In this document: positions 34,288 to 46,900 of the stretch, in pieces
Numbering within the stretch: position 1 is the first letter of the stretch
Layout of the letters: each line of letters opens with the position of its first letter
NCBI RefSeq assembly: GCF_003626975.1
Contig: NZ_CP032616.1
Coordinates: forward strand, 1,116,001-1,180,000
Direction: 5' to 3'
DNA from: Pseudomonas sp. DY-1
Lineage (GTDB): Bacteria > Pseudomonadota > Gammaproteobacteria > Pseudomonadales > Pseudomonadaceae
Length of the DNA stretch: 64,000 nt
The notes under the pieces: generated by a model
Databases searched by the model: none
Seen by the model: the letters and a program-made list of their open reading frames with translations, nothing else
Told to the model about the DNA's origin: nothing
Program-made: the position numbers and the translations under genes

Positions 34288-35624
34288 AGCCCGGTCCAGG
34301 CACGCAGCGCGGCGTATGGCCGGCGCAGCAGGTAGTAGCCCAGCACCACCCGCTCGCCGTAGAGCTTGGCGGTACCGTGCAGGCCGAGGCGGGCGTGTTC
34401 CGGCTGGCCTTCGATGCTGGCGAGCAGCCGGTAGGCCACTACACCCTCTTCATTGGCGCGGGCCTGGTAGCTGGTTTCCAGCACCTGGCCTTTTAGCGGC
34501 GAGAGTGGGTAGGCGGTGAGAAACAGGGTGACCTCGGCGCCGGGTTCCAGGGCGATGGCGTCGGCCACCGGCAGCTGGATCAGCATGGCCGGTTGCGCTG
34601 GGTCGGCCACTTGGAGAATGCGTTCCCCGGTTGCCACCGGTTTGCCCAGCCAATCGTTGGGGTCGCTGAACACAGCCACGCCAGCGCGCGGCGAGCGCAC
34701 GCGGGTACGTTGCAACTGCGCCTGGACCGCCGCCAGTTCGGCTCGGCGCTGCTGGGCGCGGCCGTTGAGCAAGGTCAGCTCGCTCTTGCTCTGCGGGTTG
34801 TCGAATGCGCGCTGGCTGGCCGCCATCAGCTCGGCATCGGCTACCGCCACTTCCTTGCCGAGCACTTCGGCGCGGCTTTTCAGGGTGGTTTCGTCGAGGG
34901 TGAAGAGCAGGGTGCCTGCTTCCACGGGTTGATTCGGCCGCACCTGCATGCGCTCGATCACCCCATCGATGGGGGAGCTGATGACCTCCGCCTGGCGCGA
35001 GACGATCTCAGTCGGCGCCAGCGCCGTTTGCCGCACCGGCACCAGCATCAGCGCAGCGGCCACCGCCAGTGCGGCCAGGAGCTGGCGCTTGCTGGGGCGC
35101 CAGCCGAACAGACGGCGCCGGCCAGCGAAGGCGGCCCAGCAGTGGGCCCAGGTCTGCCAGAGCCCATCGGTCAGCGGCGCCAGGGATTCGGCCGGCGGCG
35201 CATCCAGCAGGAACAGCACCAGCCCCAGGCGCGTGCCTTCGCGGTCATGCAGGGGAATGCACCAGAGTCCGGACGGCCACCACTCGGCCCAGCCTTCGGC
35301 GATGTCCTCGGGGGGCTCCACGGCCTCGCGGGCCAGCCAGCATGGCTGGGCGTCGGTCAATTGGGTGTTCAGCCAGCGGCTGGCGCGGCGCAACCAGACC
35401 AGGTAGGGCGAATCTTCGCTGGGCCGGGCAAGGCCGGATACGCAGAGCAGTTCCAGGTCCGCGCCGCGCTGCGCGAGCACCAGTGCCTGGTGGTAACGCA
35501 GCAACGCATAGGGGTCATTGGCAATGGAGAAAGCCAGGGCATTGAGCGAGTCGGCGGCCAGGGCGCGGTCGCGCAGTGCGGCCAGGGCAAGCAGCAATTG
35601 CGGGTGCGGCAGGCGGTCATTCAT
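34284..35624 (-). CDS. HlyD-family adaptor with N-terminal GAF-like domain
   Basis: A protein of 446 residues. Residues about 15-165 look like a cytoplasmic GAF-type domain (LNALAFSIANDPYALLRYHQALVLAQRG, LWCIPLHDREGTRLGLVLFLLD). One membrane segment (181-197) follows, then a periplasmic HlyD adaptor (EVISSPIDGVIERMQVRPNQPVEAGTLLFTLDE, coiled coil, RSPRAGVAVF). The layout would let a cytoplasmic signal or cargo meet the periplasmic adaptor. It overlaps the upstream adaptor gene by 8 bp and the downstream M50 fusion by 4 bp, so translation is coupled. The GAF call rests on pattern only. Confidence 0.82.
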   Translation of the reverse strand: MNDRLPHPQLLLALAALRDRALAADSLNALAFSIANDPYALLRYHQALVLAQRGADLELLCVSGLARPSEDSPYLVWLRRASRWLNTQLTDAQPCWLAREAVEPPEDIAEGWAEWWPSGLWCIPLHDREGTRLGLVLFLLDAPPAESLAPLTDGLWQTWAHCWAAFAGRRRLFGWRPSKRQLLAALAVAAALMLVPVRQTALAPTEIVSRQAEVISSPIDGVIERMQVRPNQPVEAGTLLFTLDETTLKSRAEVLGKEVAVADAELMAASQRAFDNPQSKSELTLLNGRAQQRRAELAAVQAQLQRTRVRSPRAGVAVFSDPNDWLGKPVATGERILQVADPAQPAMLIQLPVADAIALEPGAEVTLFLTAYPLSPLKGQVLETSYQARANEEGVVAYRLLASIEGQPEHARLGLHGTAKLYGERVVLGYYLLRRPYAALRAWTGL

Positions 35625-36396
35625 GGGCTTGCGGGAATCGTGCGGTGCCGCTCATGCCGGCGATCAGTTCCGGGTGCTCGGCATCGAGCCGTGCTTCCAG
35701 TTCCACGGTCTGGGCCACGGCGTCGACCCGCGAGTTGATGGCGCTGATATGGGCGCCATAGGACTTGCCGGTTTCCAGGATGCTGACCTCCAACGGCATG
35801 CCGGGCTTGAGCTGTGGCAACAGGCTCGACGGCACGTTGAGGCGCACCTTGAGGGCGCCGTCGCTGACCAGGTCGAACAGCGGCGTTCCGGCCGCCACCG
35901 TCTGGTAGGGCTTCACGTGGACCTTGGCGACCCGTCCGGAGAAGGGCGCTTGTATCCGGCAGTAGCCACTCTGGGCCTGGGCCAGGGAGCGTGCGCCTTC
36001 GGCCTTCTGGACTTCGGTGTTGGCCATGGCCACTTCCAGGTCGCCTACCGCATCCAGCTTGCGCAGATTGCGTTTGGCATCGAGGTTCTGCCGGGCCATG
36101 GTCAGCTCGGCGGCGGCAACCTTGGCGCGGGCGTGGGCTTCCTCGCAATTGAGCTGGGCCAGCAGGGCGTCCTTTGCTACCGGCTGGCCGAGGGAGGCCT
36201 TGAGCTCGCCGAGGGTGCCGTTCATCTGGCTGGAGAGCGTGGTCTCCAGGTCTGAACTGAGCAGTACGCGGATGGCGCCGGGGTCCTCGGCAGGGTTGGC
36301 CGGCGGCAGGTCATCGGCAAAGGCGACGGGTAATGGAAAAGACAGGACAAGGGACGCAAACAGGGCGAGCAGACTGCGCTCAGCGTTGTACGGCAT
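35617..36396 (-). CDS. Periplasmic adaptor (HlyD/RND membrane-fusion type)
   Basis: A protein of 259 residues from the ATG at 36396 (AAGGAA upstream; a longer frame reaching 36612 is an artefact inside tolC). Signal peptide MPYNAERSLLALFASLVLSFPLPVAFA, then a lipoyl-like half (MNGTLGELKASLGQPVAKDALLAQLNC), a helical hairpin (95-160), the second lipoyl half (IQAPFSGRVAKVHVKPYQTV) and a beta barrel. It is shorter than typical adaptors. It lies 10 bp after tolC and would link the inner-membrane parts to TolC in the periplasm. Confidence 0.87.
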   Translation of the reverse strand: MPYNAERSLLALFASLVLSFPLPVAFADDLPPANPAEDPGAIRVLLSSDLETTLSSQMNGTLGELKASLGQPVAKDALLAQLNCEEAHARAKVAAAELTMARQNLDAKRNLRKLDAVGDLEVAMANTEVQKAEGARSLAQAQSGYCRIQAPFSGRVAKVHVKPYQTVAAGTPLFDLVSDGALKVRLNVPSSLLPQLKPGMPLEVSILETGKSYGAHISAINSRVDAVAQTVELEARLDAEHPELIAGMSGTARFPQAHE

Positions 36397-36406
36397 GCGG
36401 TGTTCC

Positions 36407-37912
36407 TTATTTGCTGACGAGAAGTTTGCTGTGTTCCTGTTCACCCAGGGTGCGCTGGATTTCCCGGGCGAGCGTCTGGATGTCGTGCTTTTCGATCTGC
36501 TCCGGGAGGGTATCCAGGCCAATGGAGTTGTACAGCCGACCCCAGGCCGCCTGGGCGTCGGAGTAGGCGGCCTCGCGCTGGTAGCGCGAAAGCAGGTAGC
36601 GGCCTTCGGCACGGATCAGCTCCAGTTCCGAACCATAGGAGGTCGTACGTGCGGCCTGGGCGTAGTCCAGCAGGCTCTGGTCCACCCGCAGGCTCTGGTC
36701 GGCGAATTCCACTTCCTGGCGCGCCAGCTGATAGCGCAGGGTGCCCACCCTTACCTGAGTGAGGATGGCCATGGACAGTGCGACACGGCGCATGTCGTCG
36801 GTCTGCTCCTGGGATTCGGCAGCCGCGTTCAGCGACGGCAGTTGCAGCAGGCGCAGCAGATTCAGCGACACCTGCAGGCCGGTCTCGGTCCAGTGACTGT
36901 TGTAGAGGAATTTGTTGGAGTCGTACTTGTAGCCGAAGTCCAGGCTGACGTTAGGCCAGAGCTGGGCCTTGGCGATCTTCAGGTCATTCTCGTTGACCCG
37001 CTTGCGGTACCACTCCTCCATGATTTCCGGACGGTTCTCCAGGGAGATCTGTTCCAGCCGGTTGATGTCCTGATTCAGTTCCGGCAGTGGCGGCTCGGCC
37101 TGGTCGGCGAGGATCAGCTTCGAGCCTGGCGGCAGCGACATCAGCGCGGACAGTTCGGCTTGAGCGAACTCCAGGTCCTGGCGGCGTACGGTGAGCAGGT
37201 AGATCGAGTCGAGCAGGGCGCGCTGGTAGGACAGCACTTCCTGGCGCGGCAGCAGGCCCTTGGTCTCGGCCTCGCGGGCGGAAAGCAGTGCCTGGTGAGT
37301 ACGTACCAGAAGGCGGTCGACCTGGGGCATCAGGCGCTGGGCACCGACGGCGCGCCAGTAGGCGTTGCGCACGTCCTGCAGGACGTTCTGCGCCACCTTG
37401 CGGCGGCGTTCCTCGGCCATGAGGATCTGGTCGCTCTTCTGCTGGGTACGGTAGTAGGCGACGCCGAAGTCCAGCAGGCTCCAGGACAGACCCAGGCCGT
37501 AGAGTTCGCGGTAGCGCTCTTCGGAGGTGGAAGCCCGCAAGCTTTCTTCACGGTCCTCGATGCCGATGGAGGTGCCGCCGGAGTCGTTGTTACGCCCGGC
37601 ATATCCGGCCGAGGCGACCAGGCGCGGCAGCATCTCGTGACTGGAGACGTCGCGCAGGTCACTGGCCAGGGCGCTTTCCATGAGCTTGAGGCGATAGTCC
37701 AGGTTGTATTTCAGGGCCCGGGCCGCGGCCTCGTAGAAGGTGATCGGGGCGGTCACCGGCTCCTGATTGGAATACATCTGTGACTGATCGCGAATGATGC
37801 GCTGCCGGCTTTCCTCATCCGTGTACTCGTGGGGTTTCATGGCCGAGCAGGCACCTAGCAGCAGGCTGGAGGCGATGGCGGCGCTGAGGAGCGTTTGGGG
37901 CGTTCTTGGCAT
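36407..37912 (-). CDS. TolC-family outer-membrane channel lipoprotein
   Basis: A protein of 501 residues. A lipoprotein signal, SSLLLGAC with Cys22, means the mature protein is lipid-anchored like OprM. Repeated TolC alpha-hairpin elements follow, e.g. VLQDVRNAYWRAVGAQRLMPQVDRLL and LVRTHQALLSAREAETKGLLPRQEVL. The channel would give the giant protein or another product passage through the outer membrane. It lies 20 bp downstream of the giant gene and 10 bp before the adaptor gene, clearly one operon. Confidence 0.9.
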   Translation of the reverse strand: MPRTPQTLLSAAIASSLLLGACSAMKPHEYTDEESRQRIIRDQSQMYSNQEPVTAPITFYEAAARALKYNLDYRLKLMESALASDLRDVSSHEMLPRLVASAGYAGRNNDSGGTSIGIEDREESLRASTSEERYRELYGLGLSWSLLDFGVAYYRTQQKSDQILMAEERRRKVAQNVLQDVRNAYWRAVGAQRLMPQVDRLLVRTHQALLSAREAETKGLLPRQEVLSYQRALLDSIYLLTVRRQDLEFAQAELSALMSLPPGSKLILADQAEPPLPELNQDINRLEQISLENRPEIMEEWYRKRVNENDLKIAKAQLWPNVSLDFGYKYDSNKFLYNSHWTETGLQVSLNLLRLLQLPSLNAAAESQEQTDDMRRVALSMAILTQVRVGTLRYQLARQEVEFADQSLRVDQSLLDYAQAARTTSYGSELELIRAEGRYLLSRYQREAAYSDAQAAWGRLYNSIGLDTLPEQIEKHDIQTLAREIQRTLGEQEHSKLLVSK

Positions 37913-37932
37913 GGTCGATCCTTGTTCCTTGC

Positions 37933-40900
37933 TTATTCGGTTGACCGGTTGCCCAGCGCGCGCAGGCGCTCGGCGGCCTCGCGTAACTGGGCACGGAAGC
38001 CGGGGGCGGTACGGGAGTCGGAAGGCGGCGGCAGCTGGGCATCGCCCTGGGTCAGGTTGTCCGGGGTGGTGGCGAACACCGAGGGGTCGGGCAGCAGGCC
38101 GTCGGCGCTCAGGCTGGTTCGGCCGTGGCGACCGAGAATCCAGGCCAGGTCCAGGTCGCTGCTGGCACTGCTATCGCGCACGGCGTGGGAGACGAACTGG
38201 CCCTTGACCTGGCCGAAGTGCGCGCTCAGGGTTTCGCTCTCGATTTCCGGCTCCAGCCCCAGCCGCAGATCGCTGCCGTCAGCGTCCCAGCCGGACAACA
38301 TCAGCTGGCGATCATTCCGTTCCACCACCGGGCCGACGAAGACCACCGGGTCCACGCCGGGCAGAGGCAGACGCCGGAATGGATCGAGATCGCCACGGTC
38401 CTCGTGTGGGCCAATGGGGTCATGGTTGGGAGCGGGGATGAAGGGCGCGGCGATATCCAGGTCTATCACCAGTTGCGCCAGGTCGGTTGCACCGGCGCGG
38501 TCGCCGAGCGTGTAGGTGAAGACGTCCTGCAGGACGCGGCCGAGGCCGGCGGCCCTGAGCACTTCGGGGTTGGTCAGGTCGATGCTGTAGGTGTAGCTGC
38601 CGTCGGCATTGATCACCAGGGTGCCGTAGCGACCGGCGATGGGTTGGCCGACGAGCCCGGTCGTGCCGCTGCCATTCTCCGCACCGCTGCGGATGCCCAC
38701 CACTTGCAACTGTTCGCCACCGTCCACGTCCGAGTCGTTGGGCAGCACATTGCCCGTAGCCTGGGGCGCCGGGGTCTGGTCGCTGGCGACGTTGCTGTCG
38801 TCCCGGGCGACCGGATTGTCGTTGGCACCCTGGATCAGGATGTTCAGGCGGGCTTCCGATTGTGCACCTGTCGTGTCGCGCATGACGTAGGTGAAGGACT
38901 CGCGCAGGGATTCACCGGCAGTGCGCAGGGCTTGCACCAGCGGGTTGGTGTTATCCAGCACATAGACATAGCTGCCATCGGCATTGAGGGTCAGCGTGCC
39001 GTAGCGACCCACCAGGGCCTGTCCCGCAAGAGCGCCGCTGCCCAGCTCGCTGGTGGCCGAAAGGACCTGCCGGGTCTCGCCATTGGCGACGCTGTCCACG
39101 TCCTGGTCGTTGGTCAGGACATTGCCGGTAGGGTCGCTGCCAGGGATGTCGTTGCCCACGCCGCCTGCCTCGACCGCCGTGGTGTCGTCATCCTGGGCGA
39201 CCGGCGTGTCGTTGCGACCATCGATGGTGATGCGCAGCTCGGCGGTATCGGTGGCCAGATGCGTGTCGGCAAGCGTGTAGGTGAAGGTGTCCACCAGGGT
39301 CTGGCCACTGATGCGCAGCGCCTGGACTACAGCCAGGCTGTTGTCGACCACGTAGGTCCAGCTGCCATCGGCATTCATCGTCAGATCGCCGTAGAGGCCG
39401 CGCAGCACCGTGCCGACGGTCCCGCTGGTGCCACTGCCGGCTTCGCTGCCGGTGCGAATGGCCAATACCGACAGCTGCTGCCCTTCGAGATCCGTGTCGT
39501 TGCTCAGCACATTGCCGCTGGGATTCACGCCCGGTACGTCGTTGTTCAAGCCGCCGGCCTCGATAGCGGTGGCCTCGTCGTCGAAGCCATCCGGCACGTC
39601 GTTGCGGCCGACGACGATGATCGACAGTTGCGCCAGGTCGGTGAGGCCGCCCAGGTCGGTGACCTCATAGGTGAAGTGATCCACCAGGGTGTCCAGCAGG
39701 TCGAGGGCGAGCACGTCCGGGTTGGAAATGTCGATGGTGTAGTGGTAGCTGCCGTCGGCATTGATCACCAGGGTGCCGTACTGGCCTACCAGCACGCTGC
39801 CGACCGAGCCGGCGGTGCCGCTGCCGTTCTCCGGCCCCGTACGGATACCGGTGACGGTGAGCTGGTCGCCCTGGTCGATATCGGTGTCATTGGGCAGGAC
39901 GTTGCCGCTGGGGTTGAGCACCAGGCCGTCGCCATTGTCGGTGACGCCGACGTTCACGTCGTCCTGCGCCACCGGGCTGTCCCACGCGCCTTGGATTGTG
40001 ATGCTGAACTGAGCGATATCCTCGGCACCTGCGGTATCGCGCATGCGGTAGGAGAAGATTTCCTGCAGGCTGTCTCCCGGTTTGAGGGCCTGGACCGCAG
40101 CAAGGTTGTTGTTCACCACATAACTGTATTGGCCGCTGGCCGAGACTGTCAGGATTCCATAGAGACCCGCAATGACCTGGTTGCCGGCAACGTTGGTGAA
40201 GGTGCCGCCTTCAGCTTCGCTACCGGTACGAATGCCGTTGATGGCCTTGGTATCGCCAGCATCGACGTCACGGTCATTGTTGAGAAGGTTTCCATTTGGG
40301 TTCACTCCCAGCGTGGCGTTGTCGGTTCCGCCGGCTTCCACTGCAATGGCTCCATCGTTGACGGACAGTGGGTTATCGTTGACGCCACGGATGGTGATTG
40401 TCAGGTCCGCGATGCTGTTTGAGCCCGCTTCGTCGCGTGTGGCGTAAGTGAAGATTTCGACGAGGGTGTCGCCGTTGACACGCAGGGCCTGAACCTGCGG
40501 ATCGTTGTTATCGACCACGTAGGTGTAGCTGCCGTCGTCATTGAGCGTCAGGGTGCCGTAGCGACCTGCGAATGGGACACCGATCGTACCCAGGGTGCCT
40601 CCCTGGCGGATACCGATGACGGTGACGGTCTCGCCGAACTGATCCACATCAATATCGTTGTCCAGCACATTGCCGCTGGGGTCGAAACCGGGGGTCCCAT
40701 TGTTCAGCCCGCCGGCTTCGATCGCTGTCGCGAAGTCGTTATTGTCCTCGCGAGCGTCATTGGCGCCTTGGATGGTGATGCTCAGCCAAGCGATGTCGGT
40801 GGTGCCAGAGGCATCAATCAGGGTGTAGTTGAATCCGTCCAACAGGGTGTCCGCTGCAGTGCGAAGCGCCTCGACTTCCGGCATGTCATTGTCCAGGCGA

Positions 40901-43900
40901 TAGCTGTAGCTGCCGTCGGCGTTCAGGGTCAGCCATCCATAGGTGCCGCGCAATTCGGTACCGAGGATGCCAGTCGTGCCTGCTCCTTCGACAACACCAG
41001 TGCGCACCGACGCCACCGCCCGGGTCTCGCCATAGTCGATGGGGTCGAGGGCGCTGCCGTCGACGTCCGTATCGTTGTCCAGGACATTGCCGGTCGGGTC
41101 AACGCCGGGAATCTGGTTGTTCCGACCGCCGGCTTCCACTGCCGTAGCGGTGTCGTTGGTCGCCACCGGGTTGTCGTTGCGGCCAAGGATGAGGATCACC
41201 AGTTGCGCTGATTCAGGTGCTTCCTGGCCATCGGAAATGGCGTAGGTGAAGCGCTCTATGAGGAAGTCCGAGAGCAGGCGCAGGGCCTCCACTTCGGGAT
41301 TGGTGTTATCCAGGACGTAGCTGTAGGTGCCATCGGCGTTCAGGGTCAGGGTGCCGTACTGGCCCGCGAAGGCCTGGCCGATCACGCCGGTGGTTCCCAG
41401 TTCGTCGTTGCTGACGGAGACCACCGTGATCGGGTCGCCGTCAGGGTCGACATCGAACAGCAGAGCGTCGCCCGTGGGGTCGATGCCTGCCTGGCCGTTG
41501 GCGACGCCGCCGCGTTCGACGGCGATGTTGAAGTGATTCTGAGCCACCGGCGGGTCGTTTACGCCGCGGACAGTAATGACCAGTTGCGCCAGGTCGGTGA
41601 AACCGTTGGTGTCGATGATCTGGTAAGTGAAGGTCTCGGTCAGCGTCTGGCCAGCGAGCAGGGCCTGGACCGTGGGGTTGGCGCTGTCTACGTCATAGGT
41701 GAAGGAACCGTCAGCACCCATGCGCAGGAGGCCGAAGTTGCCCAGTAGCAAGGTGGCGCCGGTGGTGCTGGTGGAACCGGTCGCTACTCCAATCAGCACC
41801 CCGCCGGCGGTTTCCAGGCCCGAACGCACGCCATTGACCCGGAGCAGGGTATTGGGCCGGTCGGCCGCGTCGACGTCGTTGTCCACGCCGTTGCCACCGG
41901 GCTGGGTGACCGGGCCGGGGCGGCTGGGGAAGCGGATGACGTTGCCGCTGGGGTTGCTTTCACCGATGGCAGCGGGGCCGGAGCCGGCCTGGGCCACGGC
42001 CTGGTCATCGCTGGCCAGGGGGTTGTCGTAGTTGCCACGAATGGTGATGCGCAATTCCGCGAGGTCGTTCAAGCCAGCCGTATCAGTGACCTGGTAGCTG
42101 AAGAACTCGGTCAGCGTGTCGTTGGGCCCCAGCCGTTGCACGGCGGTGGCGTTCTCGTTCAGCACATAGGTGTACGTGCCATCGGACGCAATGGTCAGGG
42201 TGCCGTAAGTGCCGATGATGTTTACGCTGCCACCAGTGGGGACGATGGTCAGTACGCCCTGCGCGAGCTCACGCAGGGCGCGCGCGCCGGTGACTGTCTT
42301 GGTTTCGCCATAGTCGATCGGGTCCGCCGGGTTTTCGCCGCCGTCCACATCGAAGTCGTTGTCCAGCACATTACCGGTGGCGTTGGCACCGGGAGCGGGG
42401 AAGCCGGCCGGCGGGGTATCGCCGGGGTTACCGATATCGGTGTTGTTGACGCCACCTTTCTCGATGGCTGTGCCTACGTCATTGACACCCACTGGGGTGT
42501 CGTTGGCGCCCTGGATGACCACCGAGAAGTTGGCTGAGGATTGCAACGGTGGACCGCCCAGGCCGATGTCCGAGATCACGTAGGTGAAACTCTCGTTCAA
42601 CTGGTCGCCCGCCTGGCGCAGCGCCTGCACCTCGGGATTGGCGTTGTCGATGATGTACTGGTAGGCGCCATTGGACTGCAGCACCAGCTTGCCGTAGCGC
42701 CCGAACACCTCCACCGATCCCAGCGCTGGAAGCGGAACCACTACGCCGAGTGGGGAGGTGACCGATACGACGAATATCTGGTCGCCGTTGGTACCGATAT
42801 CGATGTCGGTATCGTTGCTCAGCAGATTGCCGCGCGGATCGATGCCCGGGAGGCGGTTGGCGGTACCGCCAGCTTCCACCGCCGTGGCGTTGTCGTCCAC
42901 GGCGTTCGGCGCGTCGTTCACCGGATCGAGGCGGATCACCAGGAAGTCGCTGTCGGTGCGGGCGTCCGCCAGTTCGCCGGGAATGCCATTGCCGTTGAAG
43001 TCGCCGTAGTTGCCCAGGTCGTTGGTCAGCACCTCGAGGAAATCGACGCCGTTGAAGTCGAGGTTGCCCAGATAGCTGACGCCGGCCAGGGCCGCGTTGA
43101 TGTCGGCGATCCGGCCCAGCAGGACCAGGTTCGTCGTCCCGGCCCCGGTCACCGTTACGCCAGTGGTCGGACCGGTGAGTGTGAGCGTGCCGTGAAGAAC
43201 GTTGAGGTTGACCTCGATGGCGCGGCTGGCGACGACCGGATCGCGCTCGGCATCGATGTCGCTGACGCTGATGCCGGAAATCGCCAGGGGCGTGTCTTCT
43301 CGTCCCTGCTGGAAGCCGGGCAGGGTATTGACCGGCGCATCGTTGAGCTCGACATAGCCGGAGTTGGCCTGCTGCGTGACACCTTCGCCAAGGGTCACCT
43401 GGACCTGGCCGAGGGTTCCGGCATCGGTGTCGATGCGAATCCGCAGTTCGCCGAACTGGGCAATGCTGTTCACAGTGTTCGGTGCATCGATGCGGAACAG
43501 GCCGCTGGGTAGCACGCCGAAGGAAAAACGGCCGTTGGCGTTGGTAGTGGTGGTGAAGGTCTTGTCGTCGCCACTACCGAACACGCCGTCGTTACCGGCC
43601 CAGATCAGGTTGATGGTCTGGTTGGCGATGGCCAGTTCGTACGCGGGGGTGCCCGGAAACGGGTCCGGATCCGGTGTGGCGTCGTTGGGGGCGGTGGCGG
43701 CCGTGCCCGTATCGTTCCACAGGGTGCCGCTGATGATCCCGAGGCCGGCGCCTTCGCGGAGCACGTAGTTGTTCAGGGTGGTGCTATCCGGACCGGGGCC
43801 ATTGGAGCCGTTGCGCTCGCCGGTAGCGGTGCCATCGGGGCCGACCGAAGTGCCCCCCCAGCTGGTGAAGGTTTCCGGCAGGCTGCTCCAGGTCAGGTTG

Positions 43901-46900
43901 GCGTCGGTACTGGCGATGCTTGCGTTATTGGGCACCTGGACGCTGTAGACCACGCTGACGCTGGTGCCGGGGTCGATCCGCGCGATGTCCACTGTCACGC
44001 CGCCCGTGGTGCTGAAACTGACACCGGCCGGCAGGTTGCTCGGGCCGTAGGTGTTGGCACCGATGGTGATGCTGAGCAGGGTGTAGTTGCTGCCGGTGGG
44101 GAAGCCGTCGGTCAGGCGGACATCGTAGGCCGGCAAGCTGCCGTTGGCGGTGAAATCGACGGTGACGGTGGCGGTGCCCAGGCTGCCACCCGGGTTCGCG
44201 TTGAAGTCGGTGACGGTCTTGTCGAGGTTGGCGAAACCGGGTTCTACGATGCGCTCGAACAGGGTATCGCTGGTGGTACGGATGATGCCGTTGACGCGAT
44301 CATGCACCGTGACGCCGAGCTGGACGGCGGACTGGTTGCCCAGGCTGTTATCCACGCGGGCATTGAACTCGAACACAATCCCTTCCAGGTCGTCATCGTT
44401 ACCATCGTTGCCCCCGGCGAATCCCTCGTTGGTGATGTTGCCCAGGTTGAGGGTCACCACCTGGTTGCCATTGCCGTCGGTGCCGAGCGTGACGTAGATG
44501 GGATTCAGCACCCCGGTTGGGGCCGGTCCGGACAGATTCGGGGTGATGAGCTGGGCTTGCGGGCTGTCTTCGTTGCCGATGATCTGCAGGGTGCCGCTGG
44601 TGATCAGGTCGCCGAGGCTGGTGACCAGCCCGCCGTCGGAAATGAACCCAATACGCATGGTGCTGAGGTCATCCACCGTCAGCCCGTCGTCGAGGGTGAC
44701 AACCAGCTGGTAGTTGGGGTTGATGCCCTCGGGAATCAGGACGGCGGTGCGGTAGCGGATGATCTCGCCAACGGCCACGACCTCGATCGGTGCATTGGTG
44801 GGGTTGGGGGCGGCCGTATCGTTCAACCCCCCCACGCGGGACAGGCGTATGCCCTGGGCGATGGGAAAAATAAGAATGCTGTCGCGCTGGTAGTCGTTGA
44901 GCACGCCGGTGTTGAGCAGGCCGTCCTGGCCGGTGCGTTCGCCGGCCGGATCAGCGGCACCGTTGGTGTTGTTGCCGTTGAGGCTGGTCCAGCGCACATC
45001 GGCGAGGTTGTCGAAGCGGGCCACCGAGGCACCGGTGGCATTGACTACGCCACTGATGCGGATGGTGATGGTGCCGCCCTTGGCGATGTCGACGTTGCCG
45101 GTGTTGATCAGCGTACGGCCATTCGGGTCGAGGACGAAGCTGCCCCTGATATCCGTGCTGACCCCGCCTACGGTATAGGTCACGCTGACCAATGTGAGCT
45201 GGTCCAGTTCGGTGGGCAGCTGGCTGGAGAAGGCGATGTCGAAGGCGTCGTAATCGCTACCGGCGTTGCCATTGGCGATGGTGATGCTGAAGTCGACCGG
45301 GTCGCCTTCATCGAAGCCCAGGCCCGGGTTGGTGATCAATTGCTGGCTGAGCTGCAGGGTGGGTTCCTGAATGGTGATCGCGGGCTTGGTGCCGGTCAGG
45401 TTCACATCGCGATTCAGCGGCGCGCTGCCGTTCGGGGTGTTCCCATCGGGGTCGCTGTAGCTCAGGCGGGCGTCGTTCTGGCGCACGCCACCGGCCTGGT
45501 TGCCGAGCACGTTGCTGGCCACCAGCCGCACGCGGATGACGAAGCTGTTGTTGCCGATGTTGTTGTCGCCCGTGGCGCCGGAGGCGCTGAAAATGAAGCG
45601 CGCATCGGCGCCGTCGGCACCCAGGGTGCCGGTGGGGGCGGTGAGACTACCGATGGTGACCGTGCCGGCGAAGTTGGCGGTCAACGCGCCGCCAGCGGTG
45701 GTAATCAATTGGTAGCCCTGGTTGGCATTGAAGCTGGTGTCCAGGCGCAGGCCGGGCGGGATCAGGTCGTCGATGCGCAAACTCTGGGTAGTGCCTTCAG
45801 GCAGCGTGACGATGATGTCGTAGAGCATGCTTTCGCCGACTACCAGGTTCGCACCGGTGGTGTGAGCGGCACTGGAATCGCCATTGTCCAGGCTGCCGCC
45901 GGCGAAGTTCTTGCTGATCACCGGCGCTGCGACCTGCTGGCTGGCGAGGTCGGAGAGCGGCACCGGCACGAAGTTCTGCCCACCCTCGGCGCTGGCGTAG
46001 TGGGTCAGCTCGGCAGTGCTTTGCAGGGTGGCGCTGGCGCCGATGGCCGCCGCCACCTGCACGTCATAGGTAATGACCACGACGTTGGCGCCGCTGTTAT
46101 CCGCCGCGGTCCCGGGGCGGCCGGCCAGCAGGGCGCCAGCTCCGGGTGAGTCGATGAAGGTGATGGTGTTGGTGGCGTTGTCCACGGTGAAGTGGGTGCC
46201 GGCTATCAGTCGGGTGCCGTCGCCGCGATAGATCAGCAGGTTTGAACTGGCCAGGTTGCCACCCACGAAGGACAGGCCCGGCGGCAGGCTGATGCGGGTG
46301 CTGACGTCATAGGCGTTGCCGCCCCCATGGTTCTCGATGGCGGTGGCCAGGCGCAGGCGGTCGCTGGCATCGATGCCGGTGACATTGCCATTGACCGCGA
46401 GGATATCGGTGATGCTGCCGCTGAAGGGCACGCCGGTGGTGCCCGGCGCGTTCCAGGCGCCGGTGGTGCCGGTCACCGTGCCATGGCTGGTGGAAACCAC
46501 GCCGTGGCTCATGGTGAGCACCGGTTCGGCCACCGAGGCGATCAGGGTCACGTCATCGGTGGTGAGCAGGACGCTCTTGTCCAGGGTACGGGTCTGGCTG
46601 GATTCGCCCAGCACGTTGAAGGCGCGCTGGTCGGCGAACGGCTGGTCGCTGACGGTGAGGGTGAAGTCGATGGCGACGCGGCTGCCGTTGATACCGGGGT
46701 TCACGTAGTCAGCGAAGGTGAATACCAGCGAATTGCCGGCGCCGATGGTGACCGAGATAGGGCTGTTGGGGTTGGTATTGCCCGTGGCCAGGCGCCAGAT
46801 GGCATTGGGATCGACGCCACTCAGGTCGAACAGCGGCAGCGGCAGGTAGGCGGTGAGCTTGAAGTTCTCGTAATCGCCGGTGACCAGGTCGTAGGTCAGG

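Noticed and set aside
37933..38460. RTX-type type I secretion signal at the end of the giant protein
   Set aside because: No GGxGxDxxx nonapeptides; the tail is Pro-rich and acidic, then basic, without a recognisable RTX end.
38125..40422. Long open frame (765 codons) on the plus strand opposite the giant gene
   Set aside because: It mirrors the repeated VCBS codons of the real gene, shows no domain or ribosome site, and similar mirrors recur at 44302-46149 and 46327-49005.
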